A DNA stretch of 9,135 bases from Acidobacteriota bacterium (lineage in GTDB: Bacteria; Acidobacteriota; UBA6911; RPQK01; DATIPO01): positions 1 to 9,135 of the forward strand of contig JANQFM010000588.1 of assembly GCA_028277865.1 (NCBI GenBank). The letters run 5' to 3'. The notes under the pieces were generated by a model, which was not told where the DNA came from, made no database searches, and saw nothing but the letters and a program-made list of their open reading frames with translations. A program made the position numbers and the translations under genes. Below, piece after piece: positions 1 through 7,154 of this stretch; positions within the stretch are counted from its first letter, which is position 1; each line of letters starts with the position of its first letter.

Positions 1-138
1 GAGATTGCCGGCCGCATCGCCCGGAGGCTGCGCCCAGGCTTCATGCAGGGCGAAACACTGCTGCAAAAGGAGCGGGTGGCGGTCTATGCCTTCTCCGCAG
101 ATGCTGAGGTTTCTGCCCTGGCTCGGCATCAGGATTGA
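1..138 (+). CDS. 3' end of a GrpE-like nucleotide exchange factor gene (partial)
   Basis: Frame 1 is open from the window edge to a TGA at 136-138, giving 45 residues; the start lies outside the window. The segment PGFMQGETLL followed by a basic stretch and VAVYAF has the spacing of the GrpE C-terminal beta-domain, where a Gly-(Phe/Tyr)-x-x-Gly-x-x-Leu-Leu core is followed by a hydrophobic V-x-V strand. GrpE proteins dimerise and release ADP from Hsp70, and an Hsp70 gene starts 58 nt downstream, so the context fits. About ten residues follow the last strand, a little more than usual. Only the tail is visible, so the match rests on one short motif plus neighbourhood; another protein with a similar beta-hairpin end is possible. 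Confidence 0.62.
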   Translation, partial: EIAGRIARRLRPGFMQGETLLQKERVAVYAFSADAEVSALARHQD

Positions 139-183
139 TCTTCCAGGCAGGTGCCTGATGACGGCCACTGCCACTCATACAAC

Positions 184-189
184 AGGAGG
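184..189 (+). promoter_or_regulatory. Shine-Dalgarno site of the first Hsp70 gene
   Basis: AGGAGG lies 7 nt before the ATG at 197. It decides the start: the same frame is open back to position 5, but the 64 upstream codons have no Hsp70 similarity and overlap the end of the GrpE-like gene, while the ATG at 197 begins directly with the family's N-terminal phosphate-1 strand. Confidence 0.9.
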
Positions 190-196
190 ACTGGAT

Positions 197-1855
197 ATGA
201 GCGAGAAAACAGTATTTGGCATTGACTTGGGAACTACCTATTCGTGCATTTCTCACGTCGACGAGCATGGAAAGCCCGTGGTCCTGCAAAACGCCGAAGG
301 GGATGTCACCACTCCTTCTGTGGTCTACTTCGAGAACCCCGACAATATTGTGGTCGGCCTGGCTGCCAAGGAAGTTGTGGCCATCTTCGCTGATCAATGC
401 GTTTCGACAATCAAGCGCGCCATGGCAGATCCCCACTGGGAACGCACTTTTCATGACCAGACCTATCATCCCCAGGACGTTTCTTCGTTCATCCTGCGAA
501 AGCTGGCGGGCGATGCGGAGCAGATCACGGGACGCAAAGTGGAGGATGTGGTCATTACCTGCCCGGCCTATTTCGGGGTCAATGAAAAAGAGGCCACCAA
601 GCAGGCGGGAGTCCTGGCAGGGCTGAACGTCCTCTACGTCATTCCCGAGCCGACCGCCGCTGCCTTGGCCTACGGCATGGAACAGGAAGGGGACCAAGTC
701 ATCCTGGTCTACGACCTGGGGGGCGGCACTTTCGACGTCACCCTCATCGAGATCAAGGGCAGCGAGATCAACGTCATCTGCACGGGCGGCGACCACCAGT
801 TGGGCGGCAAAGACTGGGACGACGCCATCGTCACCTACTTCACCGAACGCTTCGCCGAGGAGACCGGCACTTCCGCCGATGCCCTTCTCGAAGACCAGGA
901 GACCTATCAGGAACTGCTTAATGCGGCGGAGCGCTGCAAAAAGAGCCTTTCCAGCAGAGGTTCGGTCATTGAGGCGGTGCGTTTCGGAGGCGAGAGGGTT
1001 CGCGTGGAGCTGACTCGCGAGGCATTCGACCAGATCACAGCCCAATACCTGGAGCGAACCTTCAGCCTGACCGATCAGGAGATCGAAAAAGCCAAACAGA
1101 AAGGGTACGGCAAGATCGACAAGCTGCTGCTGGTGGGCGGCTCCACCTTCATGCCTCAGGTGATTGAGGGCACCAAGGAGCGGTTCCCTTTCGAAGTCCG
1201 CCAATTCGATCCCAACCAGGCCGTGGCCAAGGGAGCTGCCATATTCGGCTACAAGTGCTACCTGGACGAGCAAATCAAGATCCACGTGGCCGGGCAGACC
1301 GGCACGGAAAGCGGCCAGGTCGATCTTGACGAGGTTGATGAGGGAGTCGTCGAGGAGGCCCAGCAGGAAGTGGCCAGACGCCACGGCCTCGCATTGCCGG
1401 GCCTCAAAGAGCTGGTCGAAAAGAAAATCACCAACGTCACCTCCAAGAGCTTCGGCGTCGTGGTCATTAACCAGGACGATCGGAAAGTCGTCGCCAACCT
1501 GATCCAAATCGACAGCAAGGTGCCGGCTGCAGTGACCCAGCAGTTCGGGACCTACGAGGAAGGTCAGATTCAAGCGGACCTGGTCTGCATGGAGAATAAG
1601 CTGGACCGGGAGGAAGCCGAGCTGGACGATTGCCAAGAGGTGGGCAAAGCAGTGCTCTCTTTCGGTCGCCCTCTGCCCCAATCCTCCCCTATCGAGATCA
1701 CATTCAATCTAGGGCCCGACGGGCTGCTGGAGCTGAAAGGGCGCGACCTCACCACCGGCAACGAGGTGGAAGCCCGCTTTGAGACGGAATCCATCATGAG
1801 CCAGGAAGAAATCGAAGCCGCCAAGGGACGGAACCTCGCCATGAAGGTTGCCTGA
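197..1855 (+). CDS. Divergent lid-less Hsp70 (DnaK-like) chaperone
   Basis: A 552-residue cytoplasmic Hsp70 ATPase; DnaK is about 638. Nucleotide-binding domain (NBD), residues 1-350: phosphate-1 GIDLGTTYS (8-16), K73 at the place of catalytic DnaK K70, connect-1 around PEPTAAALAYG with E151, phosphate-2 DLGGGTFD (173-180), adenosine motif GGSTFMP from G314, connect-2 near A342. The NBD is shortened by about 20 residues before connect-1. The adenosine motif has Phe where most Hsp70s have Arg. Y147 and P150 replace DnaK R167 and N170. Residues about 352-408 form a polar, partly acidic insert instead of the short hydrophobic linker. A substrate-binding beta-domain follows (about 410-535, from SKSFGVVVI); the alpha-helical lid is missing. 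It lies between a GrpE-like gene and an Hsp70-vWA gene. The Hsp70 assignment is certain; the client and role are unknown. Confidence 0.97.
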   Translation: MSEKTVFGIDLGTTYSCISHVDEHGKPVVLQNAEGDVTTPSVVYFENPDNIVVGLAAKEVVAIFADQCVSTIKRAMADPHWERTFHDQTYHPQDVSSFILRKLAGDAEQITGRKVEDVVITCPAYFGVNEKEATKQAGVLAGLNVLYVIPEPTAAALAYGMEQEGDQVILVYDLGGGTFDVTLIEIKGSEINVICTGGDHQLGGKDWDDAIVTYFTERFAEETGTSADALLEDQETYQELLNAAERCKKSLSSRGSVIEAVRFGGERVRVELTREAFDQITAQYLERTFSLTDQEIEKAKQKGYGKIDKLLLVGGSTFMPQVIEGTKERFPFEVRQFDPNQAVAKGAAIFGYKCYLDEQIKIHVAGQTGTESGQVDLDEVDEGVVEEAQQEVARRHGLALPGLKELVEKKITNVTSKSFGVVVINQDDRKVVANLIQIDSKVPAAVTQQFGTYEEGQIQADLVCMENKLDREEAELDDCQEVGKAVLSFGRPLPQSSPIEITFNLGPDGLLELKGRDLTTGNEVEARFETESIMSQEEIEAAKGRNLAMKVA

Positions 1856-1860
1856 GAGGG

Positions 1861-1982
1861 AGACCGGAGACCGGAAACCGGTGGAAAGCGACCGCACAGA
1901 AGCCTCGAGAAGCGGCGACCCGGCCACCATCCAGCCTCTTAAGCCGCAGATATCTGGACTTTCCCCTGCCGGTCTCCGGTTT
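1861..1982 (+). repeat. Heptamer repeats in both orientations in the intergenic gap
   Basis: Just after the Hsp70 stop, AGACCGG occurs twice and is followed by AAACCGG, three heptamers in tandem at 1861-1881. At 1969-1982 the reverse complement of AAACCGG plus AGACCGG is found. The two ends match at 13 of 14 bases as an inverted repeat with about 94 nt between. This could fold into a long-range stem in the mRNA or be a paired operator between the two Hsp70 genes. There is no T-run, so it is not a classic intrinsic terminator. Function is unknown. I saw no convincing -35/-10 pair elsewhere in the 165-nt gap. Confidence 0.6.
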
Positions 1983-2007
1983 GCCTGGCTTGCCCGTTGC
2001 TATTTGA

Positions 2008-2014
2008 AAGGAGA
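2008..2014 (+). promoter_or_regulatory. Shine-Dalgarno site of the Hsp70-vWA gene
   Basis: AAGGAGA ends 6 nt before the ATG at 2021. An in-frame TTG at 1997 would add eight residues but would put this site inside the coding region and lacks a comparable site of its own, so the ATG is preferred. Confidence 0.88.
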
Positions 2015-2020
2015 TCGAAG

Positions 2021-4111
2021 ATGAGACCGGCTGTGGGCATCGACCTGGGAACCACCAATTCGGCCATCGCTGCTGTCGACTCGCAGGGGCGGCCGTCGAT
2101 TCTGCCCAACCGCTTCGGGGAGGCCGTGACTCCCTCAGTCATTTGCTTCCAGGATAGTGAGGTCATCGTCGGTCAGCCGGCCAAGGAACTCCAGGCGGCC
2201 GGTGACCCCCATGCGGCCGCCTTCTTCAAGCGGCAGATGAGCGAGCCCAATTACGTCTTTTACGCCCATGGCCGGGACTACAGCGCAGTGGACCTCTCAG
2301 CCTGCATCCTCTCTGCCCTCAAAAGCGATGCGGAGCAAGCGCTGGGCAAGGCCGTGCAACGGGCCGTCATCACCGTGCCGGCCTATTTCCGCAATCCGCA
2401 GCGCCAGGCCACCATCGCCGCCGGCCGGCAGGCGGGCCTCGAAGTGCTCCAGGTGATCAACGAGCCCACCGCGGCGGCGGTGGCCTATGGGCTGGACCGT
2501 TCTTCGCCGGAGAGGACCTTGCTGGTCTATGACCTGGGGGGAGGCACTTTTGACGTCACCTTGCTGAAGCTGTCTCCTGGGGAGATCCGCATCCTGACCT
2601 CGGACGGCGACCACGAACTGGGCGGCAAAGACTGGGACGACCGGATCGTCGAATTCCTGGCCAGCCGCTTCGAAGAGGAGTTCGGCGACGATCCCTTGGG
2701 CGACCTGGAGAGCCTCAGCGACCTGCTGGTGCGGGCCGAGGTGGTCAAAAAGCGCCTCAGCACCGCTCAAAGCGCCCCCATTTCCATCCTTCACGGCGGC
2801 GACCGCGGCCGCTATGAACTGGACCGGCCCACCTTCGAAGAGATCACCGCCGACCTGATGGAGCGCACCGTCTCCCTGACAATGAAAGCTTTGGAGGACC
2901 GGGGGCTGCAGCCCGAGGAAGTCGATGAAGTGCTGCTGGTGGGCGGCTCGACCCGCATGCCCATGGTGCATGACTTCATCCAGCGAAGCTTCGGCCGCCC
3001 GCCCAGCAGCGGCGTCAACGTGGACGAAGCGGTCGCCTTGGGTGCCGCCTTGACCGCTGCTCGTGACCCTGGCCGTGCGTCTCGCCGGCCTTTGCTCCAT
3101 CTGGGCGGCGCGGTGCGGACGGTCGAAGTCACCAATCACAGCCTGGGCATGATCGCTATCAACGAGGACCGATCCGCCTTCATCAACAGCATCATCCTGC
3201 CCAAGAACACCCCCGTACCCAGCCAGGAAGTGCGGCCCTATCAGCATCGCACCCGCAGCGGAGGCAACCCTCTGGAGATTTACATGACCCAGGGCGAGTC
3301 CGAATCGCCCGCCGAGGTGACCTACCTGGGCAAGTACGTGCTGCACGGCATCCCCGCAAATGGCAGCAGGGTAGTTGTCTTCGACATCGAGTACAGCTAT
3401 GACTTGAGCGGCACGGTGCAGGTCGCCGGCTCTTGCGGCGGGCGAAGCTTGAAATTGTCGGTCGAGGATCTTCCCCCGGATGTGCCCCAACGCTTCCTCA
3501 AGCCGCCTGAAAAAACGGTTGAATCGGTTCACGTCACCGCCTATCTGGCCTTCGACCTTTCCGGGTCGATGAGCGGCCAACCGCTGGAAGAAGCCCAGAA
3601 AGCGGCCAGGAGCTTCCTGGCCAACACTGATCTGAGCCACTGCTCACTGGGCATCATCGCATTCGCCGATTCCGTTCGGGTCAAGCTGAAGGCCAGCCAA
3701 AACGCCCGCAAGATCAAGCGGGCCATCCAAGGCTTGTCGATCGGCGAGACAGGCTTCGGCAATATGGCCCAACCCTTTTCTGAAGTTCGAAGGCTGCTGG
3801 CCAGAGCCGAGCCGCCCAAGTTCGTCATCACACTTGCAGACGGCGTATGGGCCGACCAAGACCGGGCCATCCAGGAGGCGCGAGCCGCACATGCCGAGGG
3901 GATCGAAAGCATTGCGATCGGCTTTGGCGGCGCTGACCGCAGCTTCCTGCGTGCCATTGCTTCTTCGGACGAGGCCAGCTTCTTCACAAGCATGAACGGG
4001 CTGGTGGAAACCTTCAGCAACATTGCCCAGGTGCTAACCCATTCCCAGGCCAGCCATGGGAGCGGCAATCCCTCCGGCTCCTCTTTTTTAGGTTTCTTGC
4101 GCCGCAGCTAA
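2021..4111 (+). CDS. Hsp70 fused to a C-terminal von Willebrand factor A domain
   Basis: A 696-residue cytoplasmic protein. NBD, residues 1-350: GIDLGTTNS (6-14), K70 matching catalytic DnaK K70, NEPTAAAVAYG with E148, DLGGGTFD (171-178), and a canonical GGSTRMP adenosine motif, so ATP binding and hydrolysis look intact. Q144 replaces DnaK R167. The linker is not hydrophobic. A substrate-binding beta-domain starts near V370 (EVTNHSLG) and runs to about 500. In place of the helical lid is a vWA domain (about 503-675) with a full metal-ion-dependent adhesion site: DLSGS (D512, S514, S516), T577 and D607. A Gly/Ser-rich tail ends in basic residues. vWA domains usually bind a protein partner through the metal. 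It follows the first Hsp70 after 165 nt and precedes the J-like gene by 9 nt. Both Hsp70s share the unusual motif LGGKDWDD, pointing to ancestral duplication. Domain calls are firm; the partner is unknown. Confidence 0.97.
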   Translation: MRPAVGIDLGTTNSAIAAVDSQGRPSILPNRFGEAVTPSVICFQDSEVIVGQPAKELQAAGDPHAAAFFKRQMSEPNYVFYAHGRDYSAVDLSACILSALKSDAEQALGKAVQRAVITVPAYFRNPQRQATIAAGRQAGLEVLQVINEPTAAAVAYGLDRSSPERTLLVYDLGGGTFDVTLLKLSPGEIRILTSDGDHELGGKDWDDRIVEFLASRFEEEFGDDPLGDLESLSDLLVRAEVVKKRLSTAQSAPISILHGGDRGRYELDRPTFEEITADLMERTVSLTMKALEDRGLQPEEVDEVLLVGGSTRMPMVHDFIQRSFGRPPSSGVNVDEAVALGAALTAARDPGRASRRPLLHLGGAVRTVEVTNHSLGMIAINEDRSAFINSIILPKNTPVPSQEVRPYQHRTRSGGNPLEIYMTQGESESPAEVTYLGKYVLHGIPANGSRVVVFDIEYSYDLSGTVQVAGSCGGRSLKLSVEDLPPDVPQRFLKPPEKTVESVHVTAYLAFDLSGSMSGQPLEEAQKAARSFLANTDLSHCSLGIIAFADSVRVKLKASQNARKIKRAIQGLSIGETGFGNMAQPFSEVRRLLARAEPPKFVITLADGVWADQDRAIQEARAAHAEGIESIAIGFGGADRSFLRAIASSDEASFFTSMNGLVETFSNIAQVLTHSQASHGSGNPSGSSFLGFLRRS

Positions 4112-4115
4112 GGAG
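4110..4115 (+). promoter_or_regulatory. Shine-Dalgarno site overlapping the preceding stop codon
   Basis: AAGGAG begins inside the TAA of the Hsp70-vWA gene and ends 5 nt before the ATG at 4121. This arrangement suggests translational coupling of the chaperone and the J-like scaffold. Confidence 0.88.
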
Positions 4116-4120
4116 TTGGG

Positions 4121-7100
4121 ATGGCGAACCGGGAAAATTTTTACCGGCTTCTCGATCTGGAACCGTCTGTCAGCGACTGTGGATTCATCGAGCAGCGCAT
4201 TCGGGAAAAGCAGCGCGAGTGGTCCAAGGCCCGCAGCCAGGGCAATCCGAAAGCGCGCCGCAAGGCGGATCGCTGCCTGGCCCTTCTCAAGGAGATCGAG
4301 GCCGTCCTCAAAGACCCCGAAACGCGCAACGAAGAGGCCCGCCAGGCCCGCAAGCTGATCGAGCAGCAACGACAAGCTGAGGCTCAAGAGCTGGACGAGG
4401 CCATCCAGGTGATCCTGGCCAGCGGCGGCGCTTTTGATCAACCGCAGCTGGCCAAGCTGGCTGAGCGCTTCAAGCAATCCTTTTCGGAAGCGGAGGTCTT
4501 GAAGCGCCTGAAGGCAGCCGGAGCACGCTTCAAAGGCGATCCCGGCCAGAGCAAGCAGCAGCGCCGGGCCAAAGAGCAGATCGATCCGGTGACGGCCAAG
4601 AGCATCCGGCGCAATCTGGATCATCTTTCCCAGGCCAACTTGTACGACTTCTTGGAGCTGAGCCCGCGCAGCTCAGTCAAGGCCCTCAGCGACCGGGCCA
4701 TTGAGATCTACAAAGAAAACCAACGGATCGGCCGCACGGACTCCGAAGCATCGGCCCGCAACGAACTGGCCGGGACTTGCAAAAGCCTCTTTCAAAGTCA
4801 GGACCGCAAGGAGAAATACGACAATTACTTGGCCGTTGAGGCCATGCAAGGCCTGAAGGAGAATCTCGAAATCGCCGGTTCGGACGGCTTCTTGAGCCGC
4901 GAAGAGATGGATACCCTGCTCAAGCAGGCTCTGCAGCGCGGCGTGCCGACAGAGGAAGCCAAGGCCTACATCGAGGATTACGCCCAACGGCGCAAGTGGA
5001 ATGTCCAGCCCGATGCCGACCTTCCTTCCGAGGCGCTGCAGCTGTGCGGGTTCTGCTCCGCCTTGGCTTCCCCCGGCAGCACCAAGTGCCCGCAATGCGG
5101 TGAAGGGCTGTCGATGGATTGCCCCCGCTGCGGCGCCGGGAATCCGACCCAAAATGCGGCCTGCCAAAGCTGCGGCTGCCAGATCGGGGATGCCCCCCTG
5201 GTCAAGAGCCTGCTCAAGGAAGGCCAGCGCCTTGCGCTGGAGGGAGATTTCGGCGAGGCATTGCGTTGCGTTCAAAAGGCTTTGCACTACTGGCCGGATT
5301 GGAAGCCGGCCCAGGAAGCTGCAAAGAAGATCCGCCGCAAGCAAGACGACCGCGAGGCAGAGATCCTGGGCCTGCAAAAGCAGATTGCCGCCCGCCAACT
5401 GGTTGCAGCACGTCCTGTGCTGGAACGGTTGGAGCGCCTTTACGGCAAGGCCGGACTGGGAGCCCTGCGGCGCCAGATCGAGGAGGGCTTGGACAAGGCG
5501 CAAGCCGCTTTCGAGCAAGCCCAGCGGCACCGCCGCGGAGGAGACCTGGACCGGACCTTGGACTGTTGCGACGAGGCGCTGGCGGCTTGCGCCGATTTCC
5601 AGCCGGCCCTCCAGGTGATGGCCTCCAGCCCCCCTCCCCCCCCTGCAAATCTGGTGGCCCGCAGCATCGGCAATCGTTTTCGATTGACCTGGAAAGCAGC
5701 GGGCAGCGGGCGAAGGGTCACTTATCGGGTGATACGCAAAACCGGCAGCGCCCCTCGCGACGAAAACGATGGGGAGAAGGTGGCCGATGTCCGCGCACAG
5801 GATGTGGACGATGCCGAGGCGCCGGTGGGCGCCGCCTGCTTTTACGCAGTCTATGCGGTTCGAGGCGGAGTGGCCTCGCACCAGGCAGCTCGTTGCGGCC
5901 CTTGCCTGCGCAAAGCGGAAGTCGACCGCCTGGAGGCCTCGGCCGGCAACCGGGAAGTGATCTTGCGCTGGAAGAGTCCCCCCGGCTGCAGGCGTGTTGG
6001 CGTTTGGCGCAAAGTGGGGCAGCCGCCCGCCGGACCCCAAGATGGAACCGGAGTGAACGTCGCGGGCCAAGGTGCTCACGACACTGCACTGAAGAACGGC
6101 CAACCCTACGGCTACCTGGTGAAAACCTTCTTCGAAGACCCTTCGCAGCCTGGAACTGAAACCAGTACAGCCGGCATCAAGATTTCGGCAACTCCTATAT
6201 CGCCGCCCCGAGCTGTCGAAGATCTGCGCTGCTCCCGCAAGGGCAAGACTGTCTTGCTGAGCTGGACACCCGTCTCGGATGCCACCGTTCAGATCCGGCA
6301 AACGACCCGGCTCCCGGAGTATTCGCCGGGGCTGATCCTGCCCATCTCCCAGGCCGATCGCTTTGGCACTCCCCTTCCCAGCGCCTCTGCAAACGGCATG
6401 CAGGTGAGCCTGAGCGGGCAGCAAGGGCAGGTCTCTTTCGTCCCCCTTTCTGTGAGGGAAGGCACTGCTGTGGCCGGCAAGGCCGTTTCGGTGACCACTC
6501 TCGATCCGGTGTCCGCCCTTGCGGCACGAAGGTCCGGTCGGGGGATTGCCTTGACCTGGTCCTGGCCCAAGGGGCTCGACGACGCTCTGGTTTGCCTGGC
6601 CTACGACAAATTCCCCCAAGATCCTCAAGGCCATCAAGGGCTGCAGTTTCGAGTCACCCGTCGCCAGTATGAGCGGGCAGGCTGCTGGCAATTGGGCCAA
6701 GCCGAGCGCCGCCGCCACTATTTCACAGTATTCGCCAAGGCTTCCGGCAAAGACCTTTATTCGGAAGGGACCAGCGTGCTCGAAAACATGGGGCAGCAAG
6801 TGGCGGTCTCCTACCGGGTGGCCGTCAAGAAGTCCTGGCTCAAGCGTTCGATCGAAGAAGCCTGGCTGGAGTTGAGCTGCAGCGATGCCGCCCGACGGGA
6901 CCTGCCCCCCATGTTGGTGGTCGGAAAGGTGCAGGCTGTCCCCCTTTCCCCCAAAGACGGCCAGGTTTTGGCCGAGATTCCGGGCCTGCGCTTCACCAAC
7001 GGCCGGGCCACCGTTCCCATACCTCGGCAACACTGGATGAACCGGCTTTACGTGAAGATGTTTTTCAAAGATGCCAGCCATGCCCAGGAGGTGCGCCTGC

Positions 7101-7135
7101 TGCCTGCCGAGCGGCGGCTTCTCAGGGTGTCATAA
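4121..7135 (+). CDS. J-like / double zinc ribbon / TPR-like / FN3 scaffold protein
   Basis: A 1004-residue protein without signal peptide or membrane segment. Modules in order: a first J-like unit (about 5-75, from FYRLLDLEP); a charged helical stretch; a second J-like unit (172-238, from LYDFLELSP to KYDNYL), where the helix pattern and closing Tyr-Asp fit DnaJ but the HPD is absent (YKENQRIGR occupies its place); a small helical unit near 245-295; a double zinc ribbon (C309, C312, C323, C326 and C334, C337, C348, C351); TPR-like helices (about 360-500); a five-proline hinge (504-508); four FN3-like beta-domains starting near 509, 600, 694 and 795, the first two clearest; and a C-terminal beta-rich domain (about 890-1004). 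It is probably the adaptor joining the upstream Hsp70s to the downstream GTPase. FN3 domains are more often extracellular, so their use here is unusual. I do not recognise the full architecture; individual domain calls are by eye. Confidence 0.93.
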   Translation: MANRENFYRLLDLEPSVSDCGFIEQRIREKQREWSKARSQGNPKARRKADRCLALLKEIEAVLKDPETRNEEARQARKLIEQQRQAEAQELDEAIQVILASGGAFDQPQLAKLAERFKQSFSEAEVLKRLKAAGARFKGDPGQSKQQRRAKEQIDPVTAKSIRRNLDHLSQANLYDFLELSPRSSVKALSDRAIEIYKENQRIGRTDSEASARNELAGTCKSLFQSQDRKEKYDNYLAVEAMQGLKENLEIAGSDGFLSREEMDTLLKQALQRGVPTEEAKAYIEDYAQRRKWNVQPDADLPSEALQLCGFCSALASPGSTKCPQCGEGLSMDCPRCGAGNPTQNAACQSCGCQIGDAPLVKSLLKEGQRLALEGDFGEALRCVQKALHYWPDWKPAQEAAKKIRRKQDDREAEILGLQKQIAARQLVAARPVLERLERLYGKAGLGALRRQIEEGLDKAQAAFEQAQRHRRGGDLDRTLDCCDEALAACADFQPALQVMASSPPPPPANLVARSIGNRFRLTWKAAGSGRRVTYRVIRKTGSAPRDENDGEKVADVRAQDVDDAEAPVGAACFYAVYAVRGGVASHQAARCGPCLRKAEVDRLEASAGNREVILRWKSPPGCRRVGVWRKVGQPPAGPQDGTGVNVAGQGAHDTALKNGQPYGYLVKTFFEDPSQPGTETSTAGIKISATPISPPRAVEDLRCSRKGKTVLLSWTPVSDATVQIRQTTRLPEYSPGLILPISQADRFGTPLPSASANGMQVSLSGQQGQVSFVPLSVREGTAVAGKAVSVTTLDPVSALAARRSGRGIALTWSWPKGLDDALVCLAYDKFPQDPQGHQGLQFRVTRRQYERAGCWQLGQAERRRHYFTVFAKASGKDLYSEGTSVLENMGQQVAVSYRVAVKKSWLKRSIEEAWLELSCSDAARRDLPPMLVVGKVQAVPLSPKDGQVLAEIPGLRFTNGRATVPIPRQHWMNRLYVKMFFKDASHAQEVRLLPAERRLLRVS
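5629..5643 (+). repeat. C-rich homopolymer tract within the scaffold gene
   Basis: Six C, one T and eight C encode the polyproline hinge between the TPR-like part and the FN3-like part of the scaffold. The reading frame stays intact across it. The tract is long enough to be slippage-prone in replication or sequencing, so a frame change here would cut off the FN3-like half. Whether it matters biologically cannot be told from one sequence. Confidence 0.7.
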
Positions 7136-7138
7136 GGT

Positions 7139-7145
7139 GGAGGAG
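7139..7145 (+). promoter_or_regulatory. Shine-Dalgarno site of the GTPase gene
   Basis: GGAGGAG ends 9 nt before the ATG at 7155, in the 19-nt gap after the scaffold stop codon. It decides the start: the frame is open back to an ATG at 7071, but that would overlap the scaffold gene by 65 nt and lacks such a site, while the ATG at 7155 leads straight into the first zinc-binding cysteines. Confidence 0.88.
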
Positions 7146-7154
7146 TGCCCATCC

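Noticed and set aside
144..157. Short inverted repeat CAGGCA-GG-TGCCTG before the first Hsp70
   Set aside because: Six-base arms around two bases are easily found by chance; without a promoter next to it or conservation data it cannot be called an operator, and no T-run makes it a terminator.
5..196. N-terminal extension of the first Hsp70
   Set aside because: The extension has no family similarity, overlaps the GrpE-like coding end, and the ATG at 197 has an ideal Shine-Dalgarno site.
41..1681. Long open frame on the minus strand opposite the first Hsp70
   Set aside because: It lies opposite a clear Hsp70 coding region, has no recognisable motif, and is explained by GC-rich codon positions. 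The same holds for the minus-strand frames at 2297-3640 and 4673-7081.
1861..1982. CRISPR-like or insertion-sequence end repeats
   Set aside because: The units are only seven bases, are contiguous rather than spaced by unique spacers, and no transposase or cas gene is present.
4850..5005. Possible EF-hand calcium site in the scaffold (SDGFLSREE)
   Set aside because: The acidic residues do not occupy the positions of a canonical EF loop; a plain helical unit is the safer reading.
5119..6159. 346-codon frame on the + strand inside the scaffold gene
   Set aside because: Its product is low-complexity, rich in Pro, Gly and Arg, as expected of an out-of-frame reading of GC-rich DNA; the overlapping scaffold frame has clear domains.
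7071..7154. Upstream start for the GTPase gene
   Set aside because: It would overlap the scaffold gene end by 65 nt and lacks a ribosome site; the added residues look like out-of-frame scaffold sequence.
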